DNA from: an uncultured Desulfobacterales bacterium
GTDB lineage: Bacteria > Desulfobacterota > Desulfobacteria > Desulfobacterales > JAFDCJ01
DNA length: 14,936 nucleotides
Reading direction: 5' to 3'
Assembly: GCA_945787595.1 (NCBI GenBank)
Contig: CALZJV010000079.1
Coordinates: 1 to 14,936 of the forward strand
Shown here: positions 1 to 7,081 of the stretch, in pieces
How positions within the stretch are numbered: the first letter of the stretch is position 1
Layout: each line of letters starts with the position of its first letter
Notes under the pieces: generated by a model
Told to the model about the DNA's origin: nothing
The model's database searches: none
What the model saw: only the letters and a program-made list of their open reading frames with translations
Made by a program: the position numbers and the translations under genes

Positions 1-27
1 TATAATCATCAATTTTATCGTTTTCAT
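1..27 (-). CDS. start of a second small gene, cut by the window edge
   Basis: On the minus strand, 15 bases after the stop of the binding-protein gene, an ATG at 27-25 opens a frame that runs to the edge (MKTIKLMII). A purine-rich ribosome-binding stretch (AAGGAAG) lies just ahead of it, at about 31-38. The basic-then-hydrophobic start could be the beginning of a signal peptide. Only nine codons are visible, so neither the product nor the reality of the gene can be confirmed. If real, it is probably co-transcribed with the gene at 43-816. Confidence 0.4.
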
Positions 28-42
28 TCTTCTTCCTTTAGG

Positions 43-816
43 TTATTTTTTGAGATATTCTCCTCTACGAGATTCCTCTAAATACTGATCGTACTTTCCA
101 CTTTCTTTCAAACGTTTTAAGCCTTTATTGAACAACTTCAGCATGTGTTTATTTCTTTCGATTTTCTTGGACAACATGAGACGATTGGATTTAGCATCAA
201 CAGGCTTAGGATGATAAGTGATTAATCGAATTTGCCCAGGTTTGAAACTTTTTTGTAGTAGGAGATAGCTATTATCTAGAACAAAAGGGAAAATTTTGAT
301 CCGTCCTGCCAATAACTTACGAAAATTGATCTCATCCGATGGTGCTCGTTGTACTTTGATCCTTCCTGTCTTTTCTGCGTTTTGAAATGCTTCTCCATAG
401 CTATATTCAATCGTTCCTCCTATCGAAATTCCTTTCAAGTCATCTATAGTATTCCAATCAAACGAGTAACTTTTCAGGTGAAAGAATACATTTTTAACCT
501 CCACCACAGAATCACTGAACAAAAAATCCTTGGCTCGCTCAGAGTTATGCACCCAGACAGCCGAGCCATCCCATTCGCCTTCTCGAGCAAAAAATTTGCT
601 TCGTGCCCAAGGGAAAAAACCGTATTCTACCTTGACACCTTCCAAAGCAAAGGATTCGGTCACAATACGAGCAGCAACTCCATAGTACTTCAAGTCTTTT
701 GATAAATAAGGTGCCCATTCTCCTGTTGTTATACGAATCGTTTCTTCTGCAAAAATACTTGGGGAAATTATAAGAAATAATGGTATTAACCATATCCGCT
801 TCAACATTTTTTTCAT
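43..816 (-). CDS. periplasmic solute-binding protein, family 3 (amino-acid-type)
   Basis: A 257-residue secreted protein. Residues 1-23 form a signal peptide (basic MKKMLKR, hydrophobic core, cleavage after SIFA), followed by the strand TIRITTGEWAPY typical of the start of family-3 (SBP_bac_3) binding proteins. Further family-like features are a WDGSAVWVH segment in lobe 1 and a C-terminal helix with LKESGKYDQYLEE, the usual end of this fold. The length fits. I chose the ATG at 816 because GGAGGG sits just upstream and the signal peptide starts there; the 50-residue upstream extension in the same frame has no signal-like character. No permease or ATPase gene is adjacent, so it may be an orphan binding or sensing protein rather than part of an importer. 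The gene is much richer in A+T than the operon to its right, which suggests a separate origin. The family is fairly certain; the ligand is unknown. Confidence 0.8.
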   Translation of the reverse strand: MKKMLKRIWLIPLFLIISPSIFAEETIRITTGEWAPYLSKDLKYYGVAARIVTESFALEGVKVEYGFFPWARSKFFAREGEWDGSAVWVHNSERAKDFLFSDSVVEVKNVFFHLKSYSFDWNTIDDLKGISIGGTIEYSYGEAFQNAEKTGRIKVQRAPSDEINFRKLLAGRIKIFPFVLDNSYLLLQKSFKPGQIRLITYHPKPVDAKSNRLMLSKKIERNKHMLKLFNKGLKRLKESGKYDQYLEESRRGEYLKK

Positions 817-819
817 ATT

Positions 820-825
820 CCCTCC
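820..825 (-). promoter_or_regulatory. ribosome-binding site that fixes the start at 816
   Basis: On the minus strand GGAGGG is followed by AAT and then the ATG at 816-814. The spacing to this ATG is short; a second ATG at 807-805 has longer spacing. Either start gives a good signal peptide. The upstream ATG at 966 has no comparable site. Confidence 0.6.
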
Positions 826-851
826 AATTGAATAGTGCGAAAAAAGTCGCA

Positions 852-879
852 ATATTAAAAATGAAAACCCAATTGTAAA
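852..879 (-). promoter_or_regulatory. candidate sigma-70-type promoter for the binding-protein gene
   Basis: Read on the minus strand, TTTACA (879-874) and TAATAT (857-852) are separated by 16 bases in a very AT-rich stretch. Transcription would begin near 845, giving a leader of about 30 bases that includes a small GCGA/TCGC hairpin (837-850). The -35 box matches consensus at five of six positions, the -10 box at four of six. AT-rich DNA produces such matches by chance, so this is tentative. Confidence 0.3.
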
Positions 880-966
880 GATAGATTTGTAATTAATATA
901 ATTACATACACAATATCCGACGAAATATTGAAGCTGGGAAAATGTGAATTTTTTCTCAATATCCAC

Positions 967-1391
967 TATATTCAGGTGATATCAAGAAAAATTGCCCAAT
1001 ATCAAAAATTATATTTACCACAGAACGGTTTGAGATTACCTGGCGACCTCCCACCCTTTGAGTTTGCACAACCCCTTGCGTAAAAAAAGCTTTTCGGGTC
1101 AAACTTGATCAGTGAATAATATCCATCCAACTGAATTTAATGAAAATATGTCGCTCCTCAGCCGTATCGGAAAACACTTTTTTTGATGTAAAACAAAGAA
1201 AAATCCCGCTCTCATTTCCGAGAAGCGGGATCTTAATCTATCTGAACCATTTTATTATCCTTATGTGCCTAGGATTTAGATTCAAGGTTGTTTGGTCATT
1301 TTAATACTGAGGTTTTAATATTTGAGGTAACATACACAAAAATCACATCAGAATCAAGGGATTAACCGAGCAAAGAAGAAAAGGCTAATAA
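967..1391. other. AT-rich gap without a recognisable gene
   Basis: No open frame with codon-like character or recognisable protein similarity was seen on either strand. The only structured element is the hairpin at 1195-1231, listed separately. Confidence 0.6.
1195..1231 (-). terminator. intrinsic terminator pointing left
   Basis: On the minus strand ATCCCGC (1231-1225) pairs with GCGGGAT (1209-1203), and an inner TCTC/GAGA pairing continues the stem after a one-base bulge, around a six-base loop. The stem runs directly into TTTTT (1203-1199) and then CTTTG. The plus-strand side is not followed by T residues, so it works leftward only. No intact minus-strand gene lies upstream; the nearest candidate is the pseudogene at 1906-2230, whose operon it may once have closed. 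Confidence 0.65.
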
Positions 1392-1553
1392 TCGCACACA
1401 AGGAATGTTCTGGCTGATGGCTGCTGGTTTCTTGTTGTTAGAAGCTTGGCAGCTTACCTGGGCCATCGTAAGTATCAATATACCGGCGCTTATCTGAAAG
1501 TATCCAGTGCCCATCACTGGGCCGGGCTAATCAAATTTGTATCTAAAACTTAA
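1392..1553 (+). pseudogene. C-terminal stub of a tyrosine recombinase/integrase
   Basis: An open stretch without a start codon ends at TAA 1551-1553. From about 1443 it reads SLAAYLGHRKYQYTGAYLKV and then SSAHHW. The pattern L-x-x-Y-L-G-H, followed about ten residues later by T-x-x-Y-L, is the end of the catalytic domain of tyrosine recombinases: the LGH histidine (codon at 1464) and the nucleophilic tyrosine (codon at 1491). The upstream Arg and H-x-x-R boxes are missing, so it cannot be active. It suggests that a mobile element once sat here. The match is by eye on about 30 residues and could be coincidental. Confidence 0.4.
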
Positions 1554-1876
1554 TTATTCCTTCCTATTGAGCAAGCATTACTAAATCTGAACCAATTATT
1601 ACTTAGCACTGATAGAGAATACCAATAAAAAACAAGATCTTCTCTCCTACGGCTGCGATTGCTTCAGCAAGAAATAAAATAGCCATTTCATAAGATATTT
1701 TTTGCCTTTTAAATGCGCTATAGAGGACCCTCAGCTAAGGGCCGAATAAACCAGAAGTATCCATGGAGGTGATCGCAGAACATGAACCGATCAAATCATG
1801 TATTTGGCATTATTAAGGCGATATCACGGGTCCTATGGTTTTCAAAAAAAAAGGAGCGTTCTGGGGCAGCTTCCTT
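1554..1876. other. gap between pseudogenes, nothing recognised
   Basis: AT-rich sequence with frequent stops in all frames. I saw no protein-like stretch, RNA gene or convincing promoter in it. Confidence 0.55.
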
Positions 1877-2286
1877 TCTAACTTGGAATCGAATAAGCGA
1901 GTCAGCTACTTTTTATCGTCTCCGGTGGCTGCTCCGTGAAGTTTGATCTCGACTTTCCCCGTCAGTCTTTCGTAGTATTCGCGTAGAATCGCGACGGCCT
2001 CATCGCGGCCGAAGTGATCCGGCTTGCTCTTTGCCCAACTGAAACGTTTTGAAAGTGGCTCTTTAGCCAATCGGTTAAAGTCTGAATCTTAAAATATGCT
2101 GTTTCAACTGCGGATCTGCCAGGATGTAGCCGGCCTCCTCCTTGTAAACCACGCTCTCGTCCTCGAGTTTCATCATTATTTTCCGAACACCGGGCGCTGT
2201 CAAATTGATGCTTTTATGAAACGATTCATTTCACCCCTTTCGGCATCACTTTCGGTGCCCTATGTGGCTATTGTCTAACTTGGAAT
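1877..2286. repeat. 13-base direct repeat bracketing a pseudogene
   Basis: TCTAACTTGGAAT occurs at 1877-1889 and again at 2274-2286 in the same orientation, with 384 bases between. The minus-strand pseudogene (1906-2230) lies inside the bracket. The repeats could be a target duplication, an attachment-site pair or a deletion scar. A 13-base match at this distance is uncommon by chance but not impossible. Confidence 0.4.
1906..2230 (-). pseudogene. frameshifted remnant, possible winged-helix-like segment, function unknown
   Basis: Two minus-strand frames read like real protein and join end to end. The upstream one (2230 to 2075) contains LTAPGVRKIMMKLEDE, then VVYKEEAGYILADPQ, and closes at TAA 2077-2075. 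The downstream one (from about 2088 to TAG 1908-1906) reads DSDFNRLAKEPLSKRFSWAK, then FGRDEAVAILREYYERL and ends GDDKK. A one-base frameshift near 2086-2091 would join them. The first part resembles the winged-helix end of some bacterial ATPases or regulators (helix, then a turn ending in ADP), but I do not recognise the family. There is no clear start, and a stop lies in frame just upstream, so the gene is broken at both its beginning and its middle. Confidence 0.4.
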
Positions 2287-2287
2287 A

Positions 2288-2324
2288 TTATGTAACTATT
2301 TGTTTAATGCAAAAAGTTACATAA
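2288..2324. repeat. perfect 10-base inverted repeat with 17-base spacer
   Basis: TTATGTAACT (2288-2297) and its exact complement AGTTACATAA (2315-2324) flank 17 AT-rich bases. It begins one base after the right copy of the 13-base direct repeat. It could be an operator, an end of a lost element, or a weak hairpin; there is no T-run to make it a terminator. Confidence 0.5.
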
Positions 2325-2440
2325 ATCAATCCATTCTGGCTTGAGGTGCACCAAGGCCTATCTCATAGAGACCAACACTGCGGCAGACTGGTACGGTTCG
2401 GTTCCTTTTGCCCTTGACTCGCTGCCCTTCACCGTGTTAA

Positions 2441-2770
2441 GCCTTTGCCGTCGATGAAGCCAAAGCCATGGCCGAAGATTGAGCCGGTGTGGTTATCGCC
2501 TATTTGGGTGTCACCGCCAAATGATTCATCGGAGCGACAACGGCAACGATCCTGCAAGAAGCTCCTAGCCAAGGGCTATGCGACGCCGCCAACAATGTCA
2601 ATCCCGATGTGATCACGCTCTGCCATGGCAGCCCCGTCTACATGCCCGATGATGCCCAAGGCATCAATGGGTTTTATGGGGCCTCCAGCATGGAGCGACT
2701 GCACACGGAAATTGCCATTAGAGAACAGATGGAGAAGTTCAAGGCCAATCAGGAATTTCAATGCTCTTAG
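2441..2770 (+). pseudogene. broken TIM-barrel gene (PEP-hydrolase-like), C-terminal part
   Basis: One reading frame from 2441 to TAG 2768-2770 translates to the C-terminal 40 percent of the same family as the intact gene at 9433-10266. It holds AFAVDEAKAMAE, then AGVVIAYLGVTAK, NPDVITLCHGSPVYMPDDAQ and [20 protein letters not shown]. These match residues about 164-275 of the intact protein, including its CHGGP and [15 protein letters not shown] motifs. Two in-frame TGA codons (2480-2482 and 2519-2521) interrupt it, about seven residues are missing before [11 protein letters not shown], and the N-terminal barrel is absent. It lies 26 bases upstream of the LivH-type gene, so an ancestral operon probably had this gene as a leading member. 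The sequence diverges from the downstream copy, so it is not a recent duplicate. It cannot make a functional protein. Confidence 0.85.
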
Positions 2771-2796
2771 TGCAAGGTTTGCTGTAAAGGGATTCG

Positions 2797-3663
2797 ATGT
2801 CGCTCCTCGTCAGTATGTCATTACTCAACGGTCTGACGCTGGCAGCACTGCTGTTCATCACGGCCAGCGGGCTGACACTGTCTTTTAGCCTGATGCGGGT
2901 CGTCAACCTGACCCATGGTGCGTTTTATATGGCCGGTGGCTTCATCGGCGTGTCAGTGATCAAAGTCACCGGGAGTTGGCTTTTGGCCATGCTCGCGGGC
3001 GGCGGTGTCATGGCTGTGATAGCCCTGCTGGAAGAGAAGTACCTACTGCGTTGGGCCCGCGGCAATGACCTGATAGAGACACTGATCTCGCTGTCAGTGG
3101 CCATAATCATCGGTGACCTGGTTCTGGTCATCTGGGGGGGATACCCCAAAACCATTGAAATCCCCGCGATGCTGAGCGGCATCTGGACCATACCTGTGAT
3201 CGATATGGTCTATCCCATTTTTCGGATTTTTATGTTGGGTTTGGCCATTTTGATCGTCGTTGCCCTGTGGTTTTTCCTTAAGAAAACCAACCTTGGGATC
3301 ACCATCCGAGCCGGTGTCGATAATTTCGAGATGGTGTCCGCTTTAGGAATCAATGTCCGTCGGCTATTTACGATCGTATTTTGCCTTTCCGGCTTTTTGG
3401 CCGGGGTTTCCGGCGTTGTGGGCGGAACATTCATGATGCTGGTGGTGGGCGAAGACTGGCGCATTCTGACCTTAACTTTGATCGTGATCATTATCGGCGG
3501 TATGGGCAGCTTGGGGGGCACCATCGTGGGTGCGTTGATAACCGGTTTGATCTATAGTTTTGCAACCGCCTATATTCCTGAATTTTCGTTGTTCATACTA
3601 TTTTTGCCTGTGGCCATTATCCTCTCCATCAGGCCCCATGGGCTGTTTGGCGCAAAGGCGTAA
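2797..3663 (+). CDS. livH: branched-chain-type ABC importer permease (LivH family)
   Basis: A 288-residue inner-membrane permease and one of the two membrane halves of a HAAT-type importer (hydrophobic amino acid and related carboxylates or amides). It begins with the hydrophobic LLNGLTLAALLFITASGLTL and the motif MRVVNLTHGAFYMAGG, the standard LivH signature. About eight hydrophobic segments follow, with the cytoplasmic coupling loop near GITIRAGVDNFEMVSALGIN and the conserved IIIGGMGSLGGTIVGALI near the end. Length and termination (SIRPHGLFG) are typical. The ATG at 2797 has only a weak upstream AAAGGG. It is the first intact gene of the run, 26 bases after the broken TIM-barrel frame, and its stop is four bases before the next start. 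The substrate cannot be read from the sequence. Confidence 0.92.
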   Translation: MSLLVSMSLLNGLTLAALLFITASGLTLSFSLMRVVNLTHGAFYMAGGFIGVSVIKVTGSWLLAMLAGGGVMAVIALLEEKYLLRWARGNDLIETLISLSVAIIIGDLVLVIWGGYPKTIEIPAMLSGIWTIPVIDMVYPIFRIFMLGLAILIVVALWFFLKKTNLGITIRAGVDNFEMVSALGINVRRLFTIVFCLSGFLAGVSGVVGGTFMMLVVGEDWRILTLTLIVIIIGGMGSLGGTIVGALITGLIYSFATAYIPEFSLFILFLPVAIILSIRPHGLFGAKA

Positions 3664-3667
3664 TCCG

Positions 3668-4681
3668 ATGCAATTCTCCCGCATACCTAAAACAGTCGTA
3701 GTGCTGTCGTCCCTGGCGTTATTGGTGGCGGTGCCGTGGATTGCCTCGGATTATTTTGTCATGATGTGTATCCGCGTCATGTATTTCGGAATGCTGACCC
3801 TGAGCCTGTGCTTTCTGGCAGGCGAACTGGGGGTCGTTTCGTTGATGCAGGCTTCGTTTTTCGGTATATCGGGGTACTTCATCGCCATTTTGCAGACCCG
3901 CTATCAGATCTCATTTCCAATCCCCCCCCTGGTGGGCATTGGGGTGGCTGTCTTGTTTGCCGCCTTGACAGGGCTTCTGGTGATTCGTGCTCGGGGCATA
4001 TACTTTTTGATGCTCACCCTTGTTCTTGGCCAGCTCATCTGGGCGCTGGCGAGTCAATGGGCATCGGTCACCAGAGGCGATTCGGGCATTACCGATATCT
4101 TCGCACCGGTAATATTCGGGATCTCAACCGAAAAGTCAAAAGGTGCGTTTTATCTCTTTGAGCTGTTTTTCTTTTGCGGCGTGATTTACTTTCTGGCGGC
4201 ATTGAAACGTTCCCCATTCGGGCTAATGCTGCGCGGCGTTCGCGATAGCGAGAGCCGGATGGCGATGCTGGGTTACCCGGTTTCTCTTCTGCGCTACATG
4301 GCGTTTATCTTTGCCGCCTTCGTGGCCTCCATTGGGGGCGTTTTCTTTGCCTACTTTACCGGCCTGATCAATCCGCACGCTGTCTCGTTAACTACCAACG
4401 TCGAAACCCTGCTTGCGGGTATTTTGGGCGGTATTCAAACCTTGTTCGGGGCAATCTTGGGGACCGTAATCCTCAAAATTCTTGATCTGGTTCTGAGCGG
4501 TATCACCCAACGATATTTGCTGATTATGGGCATCTTGTTTTTGATAACGATTATGTTCGCACCCAAGGGGGCTGCCGGGGCTTTGAAGCGCCTGTGGGAT
4601 GGTGTTGCATCGCGAACTTTGGGGAGCGGGGCGCCCGCCAAAGGTGCCACCGACCATTCGTTTTATGAGGACACAAAATAA
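3668..4681 (+). CDS. livM: branched-chain-type ABC importer permease (LivM family)
   Basis: A 337-residue inner-membrane permease that pairs with the LivH-type protein. Typical LivM features are GELGVVSLMQASFFGISGYF in the second hydrophobic region, the ARGIYFLMLTLVLGQL segment, the coupling-loop sequence SPFGLMLRGVRDSESRMAML, and LLAGILGGIQTLFGAILG near the end. The C-terminus carries about 35 hydrophilic residues. I chose the ATG at 3668, four bases after the preceding stop, because residues before it in the same frame overlap LivH out of frame and are not family-like. The next gene follows 15 bases after the stop, so translational coupling within one transcript is likely. Confidence 0.92.
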   Translation: MQFSRIPKTVVVLSSLALLVAVPWIASDYFVMMCIRVMYFGMLTLSLCFLAGELGVVSLMQASFFGISGYFIAILQTRYQISFPIPPLVGIGVAVLFAALTGLLVIRARGIYFLMLTLVLGQLIWALASQWASVTRGDSGITDIFAPVIFGISTEKSKGAFYLFELFFFCGVIYFLAALKRSPFGLMLRGVRDSESRMAMLGYPVSLLRYMAFIFAAFVASIGGVFFAYFTGLINPHAVSLTTNVETLLAGILGGIQTLFGAILGTVILKILDLVLSGITQRYLLIMGILFLITIMFAPKGAAGALKRLWDGVASRTLGSGAPAKGATDHSFYEDTK

Positions 4682-4696
4682 GAAAGGAGAAGGAAG

Positions 4697-6040
4697 ATGA
4701 AAAGAAAAAATTGGGTTATCGCAATCACTGTAGTTATCTTTTTTATCGGTGCCCTAACGGGCAATGCGATGGCAATGGATGAAATCCGCATCGGCACCAT
4801 AGGCCCAACCACCGGTTGGGCGACCATTTTCGGCCAGGGCTGCCTCAACGGCATCAAATTGGCCCTTGACGAATACAATAATGAATTCAACGGTGTCCCG
4901 ATCAAGGTTTTTAGCGAGGATACCAAGGCCGATGTCGAAGTCATGCGGACCAAATTGGACACTCTCAAGACCCGCGACAAAGTCCATTTGATCATCGGTC
5001 CCTCGCTGGGACACGAAGGTATGGCGGCGGTGGACTGGGGTGCGCGAAACCCTGAGGTTCCCATGCTGATCGGCTACTCCGCCCCGGAAGACATTACCAT
5101 GCGCAAGGCAACCGACAGTGTCATCCGTCCCGGCTGGACCGGCGCCCAGGTTATTTTCAATTTTGGCCAATACTGCGCCAAAGATCTGGGATATAAAAAG
5201 ATTATTATCGTCGGGCAGGACTATTCCTACCCCTGGGACCAGGCCGCTGGTTTCATCAGGGGGTTTTTGGAAAACGGCGGGGAGAAAGTCGAACGTATCT
5301 GGCATCCGGTGGAAGCCGTTGATTTCAGTTCGATCATGGCGAAGCTGATGAGCATGTCCAAGGAGTACGATGCGGTCTTGAACAATTCCGGCGGTGCCCA
5401 GGTGATTGGTTTTTTCAAACAGTGGAAACAGTTCGGACTGGACAAAGTATATCCCCAAATCCTGGGACAAGCCAACGTGCCGATCGTGTCGATGCTCTCT
5501 GAACTCGGGGATTCCGCTATGGGAGTTTACTCTTCCCTGCACTACTACGACGGCAACCCATCAGGGGCCAATAAGAAATTCCGTGAAAGCTTCAAAAAGA
5601 AATACGGCCATTACCCGGACGTAATCGCTGTCCAGGGTTACGACGCCGTGCATGTCGCCTTTAAAGCCATGAAGGCCATTGACGGGCAGGTGGCTGATCC
5701 CAAGAAATTCATCGCCGCCCTTCGCCAGGTGAAGATGAGTGTCGACGAATCTCCGCGCGGTCCGTTTTATTTCGATAAATATGCCAACCCGGTGCAGAAT
5801 ATTTACATCAAAAAGGTGGTCAAAAAAGACGGCCAGCTGATGAACGAGGCCGTAAAGACCTATACGGATGTTTCCCAGTTCGGCCCCTATGCTGATATGG
5901 CCGACAAGTACATGGCGGCGCCTGCCACCACTCGTGACTACCCGCCCGGAGACAAGGCCTCCTATTTCATGGAGATCGAAAAATACTTCGGTAAGGACTA
6001 TGTCGAAAAAATTAAGAAGAACAACGGCTGGGTGGACTGA
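4697..6040 (+). CDS. periplasmic substrate-binding protein of the branched-chain-type importer
   Basis: A 447-residue secreted binding protein of the type I periplasmic fold (Peripla_BP_6, LivJ/K-like). Residues 1-26 are a clear signal peptide (MKRKNW, hydrophobic core, GNAMA cleavage). The mature protein starts with DEIRIGTIGPTTGWATIFGQ, where the GPTTG turn contacts ligand in this family. Later come LIIGPSLGHEGMAA, VGQDYSYPWDQAAGFIRGF, and a C-terminal VIAVQGYDAVHVAFKAM helix. A strong GGAGAAGG lies ahead of the start. At 447 residues it is longer than E. coli LivJ/LivK, closer to the variants that bind amides, aromatics or other carboxylates. It sits between the permease and ATPase genes. 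A hairpin follows in the gap downstream, which may protect this part of the message. The ligand is unknown. Confidence 0.92.
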   Translation: MKRKNWVIAITVVIFFIGALTGNAMAMDEIRIGTIGPTTGWATIFGQGCLNGIKLALDEYNNEFNGVPIKVFSEDTKADVEVMRTKLDTLKTRDKVHLIIGPSLGHEGMAAVDWGARNPEVPMLIGYSAPEDITMRKATDSVIRPGWTGAQVIFNFGQYCAKDLGYKKIIIVGQDYSYPWDQAAGFIRGFLENGGEKVERIWHPVEAVDFSSIMAKLMSMSKEYDAVLNNSGGAQVIGFFKQWKQFGLDKVYPQILGQANVPIVSMLSELGDSAMGVYSSLHYYDGNPSGANKKFRESFKKKYGHYPDVIAVQGYDAVHVAFKAMKAIDGQVADPKKFIAALRQVKMSVDESPRGPFYFDKYANPVQNIYIKKVVKKDGQLMNEAVKTYTDVSQFGPYADMADKYMAAPATTRDYPPGDKASYFMEIEKYFGKDYVEKIKKNNGWVD

Positions 6041-6121
6041 TTCATAGAGTAAACCAAAACCACGACGTTTGGCCGTGAGATTTAAAAGGTTTTGCCAGCC
6101 CGATGTCTGATGCTGGTTTCA

Positions 6122-6184
6122 GGTGTCAGTGTTCAGGTTTCAGGATCCGGCCATTCACTTTCCTGACACCCGAAACCTGACACC
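6122..6184. repeat. imperfect hairpin of CAGGTTTCAGG-type units
   Basis: A 23-base arm (6122-6144) pairs with a second arm (6162-6184) at 19 of 23 positions, with a 17-base loop. Both arms are built from variants of GGTGTCAG and GGTTTCAGG, so the element is also internally repetitive. It lies in the 264-base gap between the binding-protein and LivG-type genes, the largest gap inside the transporter part. There is no long T-run, so it is more likely a dispersed intergenic palindrome or a message-stabilising structure than a full terminator. The rest of the gap shows nothing recognisable. Confidence 0.65.
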
Positions 6185-6304
6185 TTTTATGAAACTACAT
6201 GAATTTTAGCGCAACAATTAGCGCTCCAAGTCAATTGCGATAAATTGTATTCGAAGTTCACTAAAGGTCATTTGCGTGCAAAATTCAGGTAAGGGTTCGA
6301 TCAC

Positions 6305-7081
6305 ATGCATGCGCTTGTGTTAAAGAACGTATCCAAATCATTCGGTGGCATCGATGCGGTCAGTAAGGTCGACCTTACCGTAATGATGGGGGAGAGCCGT
6401 GCGTTGATCGGGCCCAATGGGGCCGGCAAGTCGACCCTTTTTAATTTGGTCACAGGTGAAATCTCTTTGGATGAGGGTAGGATCTTGCTGTTCGGCAAAG
6501 ACCTTACCCGTGAGCCTGTACAAAAACGCATTGCCTCCCAACTGGGCAGGACCTATCAGATATCTAACCTGTTCACGCAGTTGACGGTCCAGGAGAACCT
6601 GTTTTTGGCCTCCTGGCAGACACGCAGAAAGAAAGCCTCTTTCGTCGCCACGCTGTTTCGTTCCTGGCGCAAATTTGATAATCAACGTCGCCACCTCGCC
6701 AAGATTGCCCATCGGGTAGGATTGGAGGACAAGCTCGACACAACAGTCGATGAACTCTCCCACGGAGAACACCGTCAACTGGAGTTAGGCATCACACTGG
6801 CCCACAAACCCAGAATACTGCTGCTGGACGAACCCATGGCGGGGCTTTCGGTAGCCGAACGAAGATCCATGACCGAACTGATCATGAGCCTGAAGCCCGA
6901 GATTACCGTGGTCATCATCGACCACGACATCGATGTGGCATTTAGCATTGCCGACCAGGTATCCGTGTTGCACCATGGTGCCATTATCGCTGAAGGAAGC
7001 CCTGAACAGATCGAGAAAAATCGAGAAGTTCAGCAGATCTACACCTTAAGCCGGCAGTCAAAAGATTTCCATCATGCCTGA
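6305..7081 (+). CDS. livG: ABC importer ATPase (LivG family)
   Basis: A 258-residue cytoplasmic ATP-binding subunit. Walker A is GPNGAGKST (36-44), the Q-loop is RTYQISNLF (about 82-90), the signature is the LivG-style variant LSHGEHR (151-157), Walker B is ILLLDEP (171-177) with D-loop AGLS, and the switch histidine is in IIDHD (H207). All catalytic residues are present. The C-terminal tail after the ATPase core ([19 protein letters not shown]) is the usual LivG ending. The start at 6305 has only a weak ribosome site. Its last eight bases overlap the first bases of the next gene (ATGCCTGA), a sign of coupled translation. It should form a heterodimer with the LivF-type domain of the next protein. 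Confidence 0.93.
   Translation: MHALVLKNVSKSFGGIDAVSKVDLTVMMGESRALIGPNGAGKSTLFNLVTGEISLDEGRILLFGKDLTREPVQKRIASQLGRTYQISNLFTQLTVQENLFLASWQTRRKKASFVATLFRSWRKFDNQRRHLAKIAHRVGLEDKLDTTVDELSHGEHRQLELGITLAHKPRILLLDEPMAGLSVAERRSMTELIMSLKPEITVVIIDHDIDVAFSIADQVSVLHHGAIIAEGSPEQIEKNREVQQIYTLSRQSKDFHHA

Noticed and set aside
349..702. 117-codon plus-strand open frame
   Set aside because: Antisense to the family-3 binding protein; no ribosome site or family features.
1600..1622. CACTGATAGAGA resembling a tet operator half
   Set aside because: Only one half matches, with a mismatch, and there is no tetR or tetA-like gene nearby.
2096..2278. 60-codon plus-strand open frame
   Set aside because: The opposite strand reads more like protein (winged-helix-like remnant), and this frame has no family features.
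2341..2440. Possible extension of the broken TIM-barrel gene to the left (frame reading YLIETNTAADWYGSVP)
   Set aside because: The stretch reads like protein, but I could not align it convincingly with the intact homologue, so the remnant is called only from 2441.
2625..2888. 87-codon plus-strand open frame spanning the broken TIM-barrel gene and the start of livH
   Set aside because: It is out of frame with both recognisable protein sequences and bridges them only by chance.
4754..5542. 262-codon minus-strand open frame
   Set aside because: Antisense to the binding-protein gene, which has a signal peptide and family motifs; the reverse frame has none.
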